Assembly: GCF_004297265.1 (NCBI RefSeq)
Contig: NZ_SCUT01000026.1
Span: 1-64,000 of the forward strand
Length of the DNA: 64,000 nt
DNA from: Reyranella sp.
GTDB taxonomy: Bacteria; Pseudomonadota; Alphaproteobacteria; Reyranellales; Reyranellaceae
Reading direction: 5' to 3'
Shown: in pieces, positions 45,855 through 54,737 of the stretch
Layout: every line of letters starts with the position of its first letter
Numbering within the stretch: the stretch's first letter is position 1
Position numbers and translations under genes: made by a program
The notes under the pieces: generated by a model
Told to the model about the DNA's origin: nothing
The model's input: the letters and a program-made list of their open reading frames with translations, nothing else
Databases searched by the model: none

Positions 45855-46631
45855 TTGGCGGCATTTGTGATTCCGGACCTCGTCGTCATCTGCTGGCTGC
45901 TCTATTCACGGAGCCAGGAACGCGCGCCTCGCCGGTTCGACTGGAAGGGCGTATTGGCCGTCTGCATGGGTTTCTGGTCTGTGCTCGTCGTCCTGAACGT
46001 CTCTGCGCCACTGGTCGTGACGCTGGGACTCATTCTGGTCCTCGCTCCCTTCGCCGCTCTCTTCCGCGTCGGCGCGGTGGATTCCTTCTTGCCATCGCCC
46101 GCAAGTGTCGTCGGAATCGCAGCCGTTCTCATCGTGGCGATCGGGGTGTTCCTCTGGCGCGCACCGGCGAGGATGCGTCTTGCTGTCGTCGGCCTCGCGA
46201 TCTGTGGCGCCTTCGTCTTTGCCCTGCGGGGCCTCGCCAACGGCATTGAAAGACATATCGATTTTCTCGGTCCGCCTCTTCTTGGCGCGGTGGGTGTTGC
46301 CGTGATCTGTGCCGGCTTGGTCGGGGTGATCGCCCGGCGCGCGCCGCTCGTGGTCCATCTGGCGGTGTTCCTTTCCATATTCGGCGGTGTGTTCCTCGTC
46401 TGGGCGGAATCGCGGCGCAGCCATCTCATGCAGGCGGCGATCTCTAAGATTGCCCCGGACTGCTCGCGCCAGAGTTCGTTCCTGGACTCGATGGGGGCTG
46501 CAGGCGCCTGGCCCCAATTCTTCGTCCACGCCATCCTAAGGAAGGGCAGTTCGATTCAGATCTGGAGCTATAGCGAGATGAAATTCGTCGAGCTTGCCGA
46601 TCGTGCCCGGGCAAACATCGCAGGCTGCTGA
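45855..46631 (+). CDS. Multi-span membrane protein, unknown function
   Basis: A 258-residue protein with about six hydrophobic helices in the first 190 residues and a soluble C-terminal stretch with one Cys (PDCSRQSS). TTG start with AGAGGA about eight bases ahead; a GTG four codons later is possible. No family recognised. The gene and its upstream gap are slightly AT-richer than their surroundings. Confidence 0.65.
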   Translation: MAAFVIPDLVVICWLLYSRSQERAPRRFDWKGVLAVCMGFWSVLVVLNVSAPLVVTLGLILVLAPFAALFRVGAVDSFLPSPASVVGIAAVLIVAIGVFLWRAPARMRLAVVGLAICGAFVFALRGLANGIERHIDFLGPPLLGAVGVAVICAGLVGVIARRAPLVVHLAVFLSIFGGVFLVWAESRRSHLMQAAISKIAPDCSRQSSFLDSMGAAGAWPQFFVHAILRKGSSIQIWSYSEMKFVELADRARANIAGC

Positions 46632-46652
46632 TTCCGGAGGTATAGTGAGCCC

Positions 46653-47201
46653 ATGAACCGCATCGACGAAACCAAGCCATTCAAGCCGGTGAACATCGCC
46701 GTTCTCACGGTTTCCGACACGCGCACGCTCGAGACCGACAAGTCGGGCGACACGCTGGTCGAGCGCATCGCGCGCGACGGCCATGTCCTGGCCGACCGCG
46801 CCATCGTCACCGACGACATCGCGCTGATCCGCGCGCAGGTGAAGAAGTGGATCGACGATCCAAGCATCGAGGTCGTGATCTCCACCGGCGGCACGGGCGT
46901 GACCGGCCGCGACGTGACGCCCGAGGCGCTCGAAGCCCTGTTCGAGAAGAAGATCGAGGGGTTCGGCGAGACCTTCCGCTGGATCAGCTTCCAGAAGATC
47001 GGCACCTCGACCATGCAGAGCCGGGCCACAGCGGGCGTCGCCAACGCGACCTACATCTTCGCATTGCCCGGTTCGACCGGCGCCTGCAAGGACGGCTGGG
47101 ACGACATCCTGCGCCAGCAGCTCGACATCCGCTTCCGCCCCTGCAACTTCGCCGAGCTGATGCCGCGCCTCAACGAAGGCAAGATGCCACGCAGTGGCTG
47201 A
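46653..47201 (+). CDS. moaB: Molybdenum cofactor biosynthesis protein MoaB
   Basis: A 182-residue MogA/MoaB-type protein. VISTGGTGVTGRDVTPEAL and the later LPGSTGACKDGWD are the molybdopterin-binding motifs. In bacteria that use it, the family adenylylates molybdopterin. The stop lies eight bases inside the next gene. No other cofactor gene is nearby. Confidence 0.95.
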   Translation: MNRIDETKPFKPVNIAVLTVSDTRTLETDKSGDTLVERIARDGHVLADRAIVTDDIALIRAQVKKWIDDPSIEVVISTGGTGVTGRDVTPEALEALFEKKIEGFGETFRWISFQKIGTSTMQSRATAGVANATYIFALPGSTGACKDGWDDILRQQLDIRFRPCNFAELMPRLNEGKMPRSG

Positions 47202-48180
47202 CCTCCTCGCAGCCTTGCGCGAGGGCGAGGCGCTGCCGGCGACCGGCACGGCGCATGGACATGTGCGGTTGAAGGACGGACGGCTCGCGCGCATCGCCTA
47301 TGCCTATGAAGACGATCCGACGGCTGCCGCGCGATTGCACCTGCAGGCCGAAGCGTTTCGTCATCTCGCGCCGGCCGGGCGCACGCCAAGGCTTCATGAG
47401 GTGATCGAGCCACGGCTCGGATTGCCCGGCGGGGCCTTGATCGTCGATTTCATCGAGGGCCGGGCGCCGCGCCTGCCGGACGAACTCGACGCCATGGCCG
47501 AGACGCTGGCGCGCCTGCATTTTCTGCCGTTGCCGGTGGCGGGCTCGCCGATCCCGCGCCAGGACAATCCGTTCCGTGCGACGCTGGATGTCGTCGAGCA
47601 GGGGACCCAGCGCTTTCTCGACAAGGCCGTTGCCGACCCTGGCGCCCGTTCCGAGATCGTCGAAGAACTCGAACTCATGCGGGGCATGGCCGCGACGGTG
47701 GCGCGTCGCCCGCAACCGCTGTCGATCGCGCTGGCCGACACGCATCCCGGCAACTTCATCGTCGATGGCGACGGCCTCGCCTGGTTCGTCGATCTGGAAA
47801 AGGTTCATGTCGGCTCGCCGGCGATCGACCTCGCGCACGCGACGCTACCGACGTCGACCGTCTGGCATCCCGATGTCGGCAAGATTCTCGCGCGAGCCGA
47901 GGTCGAAGGCTTCTACGAGTCCTATCTCGCGAAGATCGGTGAGATACGCGCCGCCGAGCTGCTGCCCTGGCTGCAGCCGATGCGACGGCTCACCTGGCTG
48001 CGGACGATCATGTTCATGGCGCGCTGGAAAGTTCAGACGGAAGCGCCGCGCGATCCGTCCGATCCCTCGCAATGGAGCGACGCCGGTCTCGAGCCTGCCA
48101 TGAAGGTCCATCTGCAGGCCCGGATCGACCAGTGCTTCGACCGCGGCTCCATCCGCGCCCTTCGCGCCGAGTGGCTATGA
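47194..48180 (+). CDS. Aminoglycoside-phosphotransferase-fold kinase
   Basis: A 328-residue protein kinase-like enzyme. LADTHPGNFIVDGDGLAWFVDLEKVHVG supplies the catalytic loop (HPGN) and the metal-binding Asp (DLE). FIEGRAPRL and the surrounding helices fit the APH family. The phosphate acceptor is unknown; drug resistance need not be implied. GTG start inside moaB, and the 3' end overlaps the convergent gene by six bases. Confidence 0.85.
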   Translation: MADLLAALREGEALPATGTAHGHVRLKDGRLARIAYAYEDDPTAAARLHLQAEAFRHLAPAGRTPRLHEVIEPRLGLPGGALIVDFIEGRAPRLPDELDAMAETLARLHFLPLPVAGSPIPRQDNPFRATLDVVEQGTQRFLDKAVADPGARSEIVEELELMRGMAATVARRPQPLSIALADTHPGNFIVDGDGLAWFVDLEKVHVGSPAIDLAHATLPTSTVWHPDVGKILARAEVEGFYESYLAKIGEIRAAELLPWLQPMRRLTWLRTIMFMARWKVQTEAPRDPSDPSQWSDAGLEPAMKVHLQARIDQCFDRGSIRALRAEWL

Positions 48181-48585
48181 CGGCCTCGGAGGGTTGATGG
48201 TTTCCGCCTTGAACGCGGCGCTACTTTCGTCCTCGGAGTGTACCAGGACCTGAACCGGCGAACCGCGGCGCTTTTTCAGCCAGGCCTTGGCCTCGGCGAG
48301 GAGGCCTCTCACGACGTCGTACTCCGGGTTATATATCGAGGCGACTCGCATGACATAGCGGCGAGGCTCTTCTTCTGAGTCGTCTCTCTCCGGGAATAAA
48401 TGGATGTAGCCCCGGCGCCGTCCATCGCCGCCCACGGCGATGAAGATCGCCGAATTATCGGCCGTCGAGGCCCCTTCCACGGTGAGACGGGCTTGCGAGG
48501 TGAGCTCCTCATCCTCCGGCGGCGCGAGCCTGGCGATGAAATCGATGTCATCGTGACTCGCAGTCCTGACCTCAATATCTGCCAT
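48175..48585 (-). CDS. Degenerate GNAT-like protein
   Basis: A 136-residue protein aligned by eye with the next gene: both open with an I-E-(L/V)-R-T-A phrase and share GYIHLFPERD versus GYIHMRPFKD. The acetyl-CoA motif (Q/R-x2-G-x-G/A) of the second protein is not present here, so catalytic activity is doubtful. GGGAGA lies seven bases before the ATG at 48585. It overlaps the kinase gene end by six bases. Confidence 0.7.
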   Translation of the reverse strand: MADIEVRTASHDDIDFIARLAPPEDEELTSQARLTVEGASTADNSAIFIAVGGDGRRRGYIHLFPERDDSEEEPRRYVMRVASIYNPEYDVVRGLLAEAKAWLKKRRGSPVQVLVHSEDESSAAFKAETINPPRPS

Positions 48586-48676
48586 CTGCTGTCTCCCAAA
48601 AAGATAGGCGTCAGCACTCACATTAGATTGTATCATCCAATATGGGTACAACCCATGGTATAAATGTGCCGAGTGG

Positions 48677-49144
48677 CTAGAGCGGCTTCACCATGCGCAG
48701 CGTCTCGGTCTGGAAGCCGCGGCGCTCGTAGAACTCCACGGCGTGGCGATTGTCGGCGAACACGTCGAGGCAGAGGAAGCGGTAGCCCCGCGCGCGGGCC
48801 CAGGTCTCGGCTTCCTGCATCATCAGGTGCGCGATGCCCCGGCCCTCGGCCTCCTCGGCCAACGCCAGCAGGGAAACGTAGCCGCAGGGCTCGTCCGTCA
48901 CCCCGTCCTTGAACGGCCGCATGTGGATGTAGCCCAGGCGCTTGCCTTCGGCCGACCAGGCGACAAGCGTCTGCGCGGCCGGATCGACGGTGGCGAAGGT
49001 CGCTTCCATGTAGCGGTCCTGGAAGCCCTCCATGGCGGCCAGGTCGTGCCAGGCGGGGCCGGGGACGCCGGCCAGGCGCGGCGACAGGCTCAACAGGAAG
49101 TCGCGGTCTTCGGGGCGGGCGGTGCGTAACTCGATGGCTTGCAT
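48677..49144 (-). CDS. GNAT-family N-acetyltransferase
   Basis: A 155-residue acetyltransferase. The acetyl-CoA pyrophosphate loop is AEGRGIAHLMM, followed by AETWARARGYRFLCLDVFADN and the C-terminal FYERRGFQTETLRMVK, the standard order of motifs A and B. The substrate is unknown. It lies downstream of the degenerate copy's gene in map terms but is transcribed first; the two may share a transcript. Confidence 0.92.
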   Translation of the reverse strand: MQAIELRTARPEDRDFLLSLSPRLAGVPGPAWHDLAAMEGFQDRYMEATFATVDPAAQTLVAWSAEGKRLGYIHMRPFKDGVTDEPCGYVSLLALAEEAEGRGIAHLMMQEAETWARARGYRFLCLDVFADNRHAVEFYERRGFQTETLRMVKPL

Positions 49145-49235
49145 GGCTTCTCTCTAGGGATGGTCATAGCGGGAAACAATGAACCCCTAGGGACAGTGGC
49201 TTGACTCGTTCCCTTTTTGTTCTAAGACTCGGCAC

Positions 49236-50369
49236 ATGAAAGAGCCCGCCCCGCCGCTCTATCCGGACGACCAGATCGCCGAGCCGCAGCACAACGGGCG
49301 GGGCGCGCTCAGCAATGCGTCGAGCCGCTACGACGACGAGAAGCGCGTCCGCACCAACGACGGCTGGGACATCGAGGACGAGCTGCCGCCGCTGCGGACG
49401 ACGCTGACGAAGGATGCCACCCGCACCATCATCGCGCGCAACAGCTCGCCGGACATTCCGTTCGACCGCTCGATCAATCCCTATCGCGGCTGCGAGCATG
49501 GCTGCATCTACTGCTTCGCGCGGCCGACCCATGCCTATCTCGGCCTGTCGCCCGGCCTCGATTTCGAGACGAAGATCCTGTTCAAGCCGGATGCGGCGGC
49601 GCTGCTGACGGCCGAACTCGCCTCGCCGAAATATCGCTGCGACGTGGTGGCGATGGGCACCAACACCGATCCCTACCAGCCGGTCGAGCGCGACCTCAAG
49701 ATCACGCGCCAGATCCTGCGCGTGCTCAGCGACTTCAACAATCCGGTGGGCATCGTCACCAAGAACCACCTGATCACGCGCGACATCGACATCCTGGCCG
49801 ACATGGCCAAACGCAACCTGGCCGAGGTGTTCCTGTCGGTGACCACGCTCGACCGCGACCTTGCCCGCACGATGGAGCCGCGCGCCTCGGCGCCGCATCG
49901 CAGGCTCGACGCAATCCGCGAACTGGCCGCGGCCGGCATTCCGGTGGGCGTGATGACGGCGCCGATGATTCCCGGGCTCAACGATCACGAGATGGAAGCG
50001 ATCCTCGACGCGGCGGCGGCGGCCGGCGCCACGCGCGCGGGCTACACGGCGCTGCGCCTGCCGCTCGAGATCAAGGACCTGTTCGAGGAATGGCTGCGCG
50101 CCAATCGGCCCGACCGCGCCGAGCGCGTGCTGTCGCTGGTGCGCCAGATGCGCGGCGGCGCGCTCTACAAGGCCGAGTTCGGTACGCGCATGAAGGGCGA
50201 GGGGCCCATCGCGCAATTGCTGAGCCAGCGCTTCGCGGCCTCGGTGAAGCGCCTCGACCTCAACCGGGTGCGCTATCGCCTCGACACGATGCGCTTCGCC
50301 GTCCCCGCCGCCGCGCGCACGGCCCTGGTCGATGCCCGGCGCGACGCAAGGCAGATGAGATTGTTTTAG
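49236..50369 (+). CDS. Radical SAM protein, PA0069 (SplB-like) family
   Basis: A 377-residue radical S-adenosylmethionine protein. The cluster motif is GCEHGCIYCFARP (Cys86, Cys90, Cys93; C-x3-C-x2-C). The N-terminal SPDIPFDRSINPYRGC and the later GTNTDPYQPVERDL match the PA0069 group, distantly related to spore photoproduct lyase. Function unknown. It starts 91 bases from a divergent acetyltransferase and is followed by a glutathione S-transferase. Confidence 0.93.
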   Translation: MKEPAPPLYPDDQIAEPQHNGRGALSNASSRYDDEKRVRTNDGWDIEDELPPLRTTLTKDATRTIIARNSSPDIPFDRSINPYRGCEHGCIYCFARPTHAYLGLSPGLDFETKILFKPDAAALLTAELASPKYRCDVVAMGTNTDPYQPVERDLKITRQILRVLSDFNNPVGIVTKNHLITRDIDILADMAKRNLAEVFLSVTTLDRDLARTMEPRASAPHRRLDAIRELAAAGIPVGVMTAPMIPGLNDHEMEAILDAAAAAGATRAGYTALRLPLEIKDLFEEWLRANRPDRAERVLSLVRQMRGGALYKAEFGTRMKGEGPIAQLLSQRFAASVKRLDLNRVRYRLDTMRFAVPAAARTALVDARRDARQMRLF

Positions 50370-50381
50370 AGGAGAGAAATC

Positions 50382-51014
50382 ATGGCCGACGAACTGATCC
50401 TGTTTACCCATCCGCAGTCGCGTGGCGCGATGATCCACTGGATGCTGGAGGAGATCGGCTGTCCCTACCGGCTCGAAGTGAAGCAATTCGGGCCCGACAT
50501 GAAGTCGCCCGGCTATCTCGCCATCAATCCGATGGGCAAGGTGCCGGCGCTGCGCCACGGCAACACGGTCGTCACGGAGAGTGGCGCCATCCTCTGCTAC
50601 CTCGCCGACCTGTTTCCCGAAGCGAAGCTCGCGCCGCCGCCCGGCGAGCGCGGCGCCTATTATCGCTGGCTGTTCTTCACCGCCGGCTGCTGCGAGCCGG
50701 CCCTTGCCGACAAGGCCGCCGGCTGGAGTCCCGATACGCCCAAGCTGCAGGTGATGTTCGGCTACGGCTCCTATGACCGCACCCTGGAGACGGTGGCCCA
50801 GGCGGTTGCGGAGCGCCCGACCATCGCCGCCGACCATTTCACCGCGGCCGATCTCTACATGGCGTCTTTCCTGCACTGGGGCATGATGTTCGGCGGCGTC
50901 GAGAAGCGGCCGGTGTTCGAAGCCTATGTCGCACGCCATATCGCACGTCCGGCGTCCGTGCGGGCGCAGGAACAGGGGGCGAAGATCATGGCCTCCCTGG
51001 CTCCGTCGAGCTGA
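50382..51014 (+). CDS. Glutathione S-transferase
   Basis: A 210-residue protein. The N-terminal thioredoxin fold reads LILFTHPQSRGAMIHWMLEEIGCPY, with INPMGKVPAL and TESGAILCYLAD, which bind glutathione. The C-terminal half is helical. AGGAGAG lies about seven bases before the ATG. The substrate is unknown. Ends at a perfect hairpin. Confidence 0.93.
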   Translation: MADELILFTHPQSRGAMIHWMLEEIGCPYRLEVKQFGPDMKSPGYLAINPMGKVPALRHGNTVVTESGAILCYLADLFPEAKLAPPPGERGAYYRWLFFTAGCCEPALADKAAGWSPDTPKLQVMFGYGSYDRTLETVAQAVAERPTIAADHFTAADLYMASFLHWGMMFGGVEKRPVFEAYVARHIARPASVRAQEQGAKIMASLAPSS

Positions 51015-51090
51015 AGGGGCGGCGCGACGCACGGCATATGAAGCTTTTCCAGGCGAGAAGCGTTCAGGCCGAGTTAGCAAGTGGCCTCAA

Positions 51091-51151
51091 TGGAGCGCGC
51101 CACTCCAGTGGCGCTCATGCTTTCCGAGCGCCACTGGAGTGGCGCGCTCCA
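51091..51151. repeat. Perfect 26-base-pair hairpin between convergent genes
   Basis: The arm at 51091-51116 is the exact inverse of 51126-51151, with a nine-base loop (ATGCTTTCC). Each arm is itself nearly palindromic (GCGCCACT, CC, AGTGGCGC), so the DNA could form a four-way branched structure. It lies between the GST and the AEC permease genes, where it may end transcription in both directions. There is no T-run. Confidence 0.92.
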
Positions 51152-51164
51152 ATGATTCAGGTCG

Positions 51165-52079
51165 TCACGACAGCAGCAGCGTGCGCACCAGCGGCAGGGT
51201 CACGAACGCCAGCACCGTGTCGACCATGATGACGAAGGCCAGCGTCTCCTCGTCGAGCTTGAACTTGCCGGCGATGATGAAGGACAGGAGCTGGCTCGGC
51301 ATCGCCGCCTCGAGGATGGCTGCGTTGGCGTAGACGCCCGAGAGGCCGAGCGGCGTGACGGCTGCGAAGACGACCAGCGGTGCGAAGGCGAGTTTGATGG
51401 CGGAGACCGGGATGGCCAGCGCCATCAGCTTCGTGGCCGAGAAGCGCAGCGCCATGCCGAGCGACAGCATCATGATGCCGCTGACAGCCACGGCGAGGAT
51501 CGACGCCGCATCCATGACCATCGTCGGGCAGGGAACGCCCGAGACCTTCCACAGGATGGCGACGACCAGCGCCCAGATCGGCGGCAGCTTCAGCGCCTCC
51601 AGCGCGGTCCGCCGGAAGGTGATCGGCTCCTGGCTGCCATAGGCGATGGCGATCATGGCGCCGATCGTCAGGTTGAGCGACGACTTGGTGACCTCGAACA
51701 GGACCGAGACCTCGGAAACCTGGTCGGCCTGGCCGGGGAAGACGCCCAGCAGCACCGGCAGGCCGAGATAGGTGACGTTGCCGAACGCCGCGCCCAGCAT
51801 CATCGCGCCCTTGGTCGGGCCGGGGATCGGCAGGAAGTGAAAGACCAGGAAGCCCACGGCGAGGCAGGACAGCGTGCCGATCGCCGCGAGCGCGGGGATC
51901 TCGAGGAACAGGCGGCTGATCGTGCCGTCCATGACCGTGCGGAACACCAGCGCCGGCAGGAAAACATAGAGGACCAGTCTGTTCATCGACTGGCGGGTCT
52001 GCTCCATGCCGGGAATGAAGTGGCGGAGCAGGGCGCCCAGCAGGGCGATGGCGGCCAGAGGCAGGAACGCAGCGATCAT
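51165..52079 (-). CDS. AEC-family (auxin efflux carrier) permease
   Basis: A 304-residue membrane protein with about ten spans in two halves of five, as in the AEC family. LYVFLPALVFRTVMDG and MLGAAFGNVTYLGLPVLLGVFPG are typical. Bacterial members move malate, malonate or similar acids. The ATG at 52079 is used. Upstream lies the frameshifted nucleotidyltransferase gene. Confidence 0.93.
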   Translation of the reverse strand: MIAAFLPLAAIALLGALLRHFIPGMEQTRQSMNRLVLYVFLPALVFRTVMDGTISRLFLEIPALAAIGTLSCLAVGFLVFHFLPIPGPTKGAMMLGAAFGNVTYLGLPVLLGVFPGQADQVSEVSVLFEVTKSSLNLTIGAMIAIAYGSQEPITFRRTALEALKLPPIWALVVAILWKVSGVPCPTMVMDAASILAVAVSGIMMLSLGMALRFSATKLMALAIPVSAIKLAFAPLVVFAAVTPLGLSGVYANAAILEAAMPSQLLSFIIAGKFKLDEETLAFVIMVDTVLAFVTLPLVRTLLLS

Positions 52080-52091
52080 CTCGCCCGGAGT

Positions 52092-52635
52092 CTAGTCGAG
52101 GAACTCCACCCCGGGGCCATAGCTCGCGCCAGCGCTTGGCCTCTACCCGGGCATCGTATTCATGGCGCCGGGTGCGGCCGAACGGGGTCGGGCGGCAGCG
52201 CAGGTTCAGGAGATCGTCGGTGCCGAGCGGCGCGATGACGGTGAGCGTGTCGTCGGCCTCGAGGCGCACGCCGACCCCCGTCACCGTCTCCAGCCAGTAG
52301 ACCATCGAGTCCGCGGTGTCGCGATGCGGCGGCAGGTCCTTCCAGACATGCATGCGCGCCTGGTTGCGCACCTGCCAGGGCAGGCCGGGCAAGAGCGCGT
52401 CGAGCCGTCGCTCGAAGGCCGCCTCGCTTTCCTTTGAAACGTCGTCCGCGTCGAAATAGATGACATCTATATCCACAGGCAGTCGCGCCGGCACGATGCC
52501 GTGCAGATGGTCCCAGACGCGATTGCGTACGAATCCCGCGGCAATACACCAGTCCGGCAGATCGAGTTTGCGCACAGCACGAAGCTGTTCCATCGCGATG
52601 GCGTCTTCTGCGATGATGCGGGCGATGAGGGACAT
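52092..52635 (-). pseudogene. Nucleotidyltransferase-like (DUF925) gene with a C-terminal frameshift
   Basis: MSLIARIIAEDAIAMEQLRA opens a protein of the nucleotidyltransferase family, with LPVDIDVIYFDADD (two Asp), GFVRNRVWDHLHG and ERRLDALLPGLPWQVRNQ. The homologous part ends near RVEAKRWRELWPR. From there the frame runs on for some 300 codons inside the AEC gene. Removing one base from the CCCCGGGG run (52111-52118) would reach VEFLD and a stop at 52092, giving a normal 180 residues. Either a real mutation or a sequencing error. Confidence 0.75.
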
Positions 52636-52656
52636 GGCCCAGTCTAGCCGGCCTCG

Positions 52657-53274
52657 ATGGGGATAGTGCCAAGCTTTCGATTCGAACTGCGTTGTGAAGG
52701 ACGTGTTGCCGGCGTCGACGAAGCCGGGCGCGGCCCGCTGGCCGGACCGGTCTATGCGGCGGCGGCCGTGATCGATCGTGCGCGGGCGGCGCGCAAGCTG
52801 CTGCGCATGATCGACGATTCCAAGAAGCTGACGCTGGAGCAGCGCGAGGAGGCCTACGAGGCCATGATCGCCTCGGGCGTCGTGCAGTTCGCCGTCGCCG
52901 AGGCGAGCGTCGAGGAGATCGACAGGGTCAACATCCTGCAGGCGACCTATCTGGCGATGCGACGCGCCGTGCAGGCGCTCACCGAGCAGCCGGAAGTCGT
53001 GCTGATCGACGGCAACCGCGCGCCGCCGCAACTGGGCTGCCGCGCCGAGACCATCGTCGGCGGCGACGCGCATTCCTACTCGATCGCCGCCGCCTCGATC
53101 TTCGCCAAGGTGACGCGCGACCGCTACATGCATGCGCTCGCGCGGACCTATCCCGGCTATGGCTGGGAGACCAATCGCGGCTATGGCAGCCAGGAGCATC
53201 TCGAGGCGCTGTCGCTGCTGGGACCCACGCCGCATCACCGCCGCAGCTTCGCGCCGGTCACGCGTCTGGTGTGA
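52657..53274 (+). CDS. rnhB: Ribonuclease HII
   Basis: A 205-residue enzyme that nicks DNA at single ribonucleotides. GVDEAGRGPLAGPVYAAAAV holds the catalytic DEAGRG; IDGNRAPP and GDAHSYSIAAASIFAKVTRDR hold the other acids. Together with rnhA at 18 kb the window encodes both RNase H types. A divergent nucleotidyltransferase gene starts 22 bases away. Confidence 0.97.
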   Translation: MGIVPSFRFELRCEGRVAGVDEAGRGPLAGPVYAAAAVIDRARAARKLLRMIDDSKKLTLEQREEAYEAMIASGVVQFAVAEASVEEIDRVNILQATYLAMRRAVQALTEQPEVVLIDGNRAPPQLGCRAETIVGGDAHSYSIAAASIFAKVTRDRYMHALARTYPGYGWETNRGYGSQEHLEALSLLGPTPHHRRSFAPVTRLV

Positions 53275-53277
53275 GGC

Positions 53278-53673
53278 ATGGGCCTCGGCTCGATCCGCAA
53301 CCTCGACTACGTGGTCCTGCTTTGCGACGACCTGGTTCGCGCGCGGCAATTCTATCTCGACGTGATGAAGTTCCGCGTCGAGCGCGAGACGCCGCGCTGG
53401 GTGAGCTTCCATGTCGGGTCCGGTCTGCTCTGCCTGCGGCCGCGCAGCCTCGACGGCGTCTTCCAGGACGGGCCGGGCGCGCCTGCGGGCTCGGCCTCGG
53501 TGCAACTCGCCTTCAGGGTCGCACCGCCCGAGATCGACGAGATCCAGGCCGAGTTGGCGGCCGCCGGCGTCACTCTGATGGGCCCGCCGCGCGACATCCC
53601 GGCCTGGGGCCATCGCGCGCTTTTCTTCCGCGACCCCGACGGCAACGTCATCGAAATCTACGCCGAAGTCTGA
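53278..53673 (+). CDS. VOC-family (glyoxalase/bleomycin resistance-like) protein
   Basis: A 131-residue protein with two beta-alpha-beta-beta-beta units. NLDYVVLLCDDLVRARQFYLDVMKF and FFRDPDGNVIEIYAEV are the family start and end; His and Glu of the latter would bind metal. Too general to name a reaction. It follows rnhB by three bases. Confidence 0.88.
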   Translation: MGLGSIRNLDYVVLLCDDLVRARQFYLDVMKFRVERETPRWVSFHVGSGLLCLRPRSLDGVFQDGPGAPAGSASVQLAFRVAPPEIDEIQAELAAAGVTLMGPPRDIPAWGHRALFFRDPDGNVIEIYAEV

Positions 53674-53689
53674 CGGCAGGAGATCCAAC

Positions 53690-54316
53690 GTGCTCAAGCT
53701 CTACTACACCGCCAGTACCTGCTCGCTCGCCACGCACATCGTGCTGGAGGAGGTCGGCGCCGACTATTCGACGGTGCGCATCGACTTTGCCACGGAGCAG
53801 CAGAAGTCGGCCGAGTACCTGAAGATCAATCCCAAGGCGCGCGTGCCGGCGCTGGTGACCGACGAGGGCATCCTCACCGAGACACCGGCGATGCTGGTCT
53901 ATGTCGCGCAGCGCTTCCCGCAGGCGCGGCTCGCGCCGATGGAGGACCCGTTCTTCTTCGCGCAGATCCAGTCGTTCAATTCCTATCTCTGCTCGCACGT
54001 CCACGTGGCGCATGCCCATCGCATGCGCGGCCATCGCTGGGTCGATGCCGACGATGCGCATTCGATCGCCGCCATGCAGCGCAAGGTGCCGGAATCGGTC
54101 GGCGCCGGCTTCGAGATGATCGAGCGCGAGATGCTGAAGGGCCCCTGGGTGATGGGCGACCAGTACACGATCTGCGATCCCTATCTCTTCACGCTTGCCC
54201 AGTGGCTGGAGAAGGACGGTGTCGACCCCGCGCGCATTCCCCGCGTGATCGATCATCGCCGCCGCATGTCGGAGCGGCCAGGCGTGAAGAAGGCGATCGC
54301 CGAGGAAACCGCCTGA
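53690..54316 (+). CDS. Glutathione S-transferase
   Basis: A 208-residue protein. LKLYYTASTCSLATHIVLEEVG is the GstB/beta-class N-terminus (Cys at about 11), followed by INPKARVPALVTDEG and TETPAMLVYVAQ. The C-terminal helical domain has GDQYTICDPYLFTLAQWL. GTG start after AGGAG. Second GST of the window, of a different class from that at 50.4 kb. Confidence 0.94.
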   Translation: MLKLYYTASTCSLATHIVLEEVGADYSTVRIDFATEQQKSAEYLKINPKARVPALVTDEGILTETPAMLVYVAQRFPQARLAPMEDPFFFAQIQSFNSYLCSHVHVAHAHRMRGHRWVDADDAHSIAAMQRKVPESVGAGFEMIEREMLKGPWVMGDQYTICDPYLFTLAQWLEKDGVDPARIPRVIDHRRRMSERPGVKKAIAEETA

Positions 54317-54329
54317 CCGGCGCGGCCCG

Positions 54330-54659
54330 GTGCTGACTTTCATAAGGGCCGCGCACACGATCGTCTGGCTGTTCTTCGTGGCGTGCATCGCGGCGATCTG
54401 GGTCTTCGCCGCGCGCGGCGACTATCTCGGTGCGGCGGTGTCGATCGGTCTCGTCTTCGTCGAGTGCGTGGTGCTGGCCGTCAATGGCTGGAAGTGTCCG
54501 CTCACCGCCGTTGCCGCGCGCCACACGGACGATCGTCGCGACAACTTCGACATCTATCTTCCGCAATGGCTGGCCCGGCACAACAAGTCCGTCTTCGGCA
54601 CACTGTATCTGGCCGGTATCGCCTTCACCCTCGCTCGCTGGACTCGTCTGCTGCCGTAG
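54330..54659 (+). CDS. Small membrane protein, unknown function
   Basis: A 109-residue protein with two N-terminal spans (about 8-26 and 33-52) and one near the C-terminus (about 88-103). The middle holds NGWKCPLTAVAARHTDDRRDNFDIYLPQWLARHNK, a phrase I recall from conserved hypothetical proteins. GTG start 13 bases after the GST gene. Confidence 0.78.
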   Translation: MLTFIRAAHTIVWLFFVACIAAIWVFAARGDYLGAAVSIGLVFVECVVLAVNGWKCPLTAVAARHTDDRRDNFDIYLPQWLARHNKSVFGTLYLAGIAFTLARWTRLLP

Positions 54660-54737
54660 GACCGTCGTCTCTGGCCTGGCCTTGCGGGATGCCTCCCGGC
54701 CTGCGTTGATGCCGGGATCAACTCGATGAGGCCGCGC

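Noticed and set aside
47194..48180. Aminoglycoside resistance gene
   Set aside because: Only the kinase fold is supported; the family has many non-resistance members and no resistance context is present.
48660..48692. tRNA-like phrase CCGAGTGGCTAGAGCGG
   Set aside because: It resembles a Ser tRNA D-arm, but it is the end of the acetyltransferase gene and no acceptor, anticodon or T-arm follows.
49164..51080. 638-codon frame opposite the radical SAM and GST genes
   Set aside because: Both opposite genes carry clear motifs; the shadow spans two unrelated genes.
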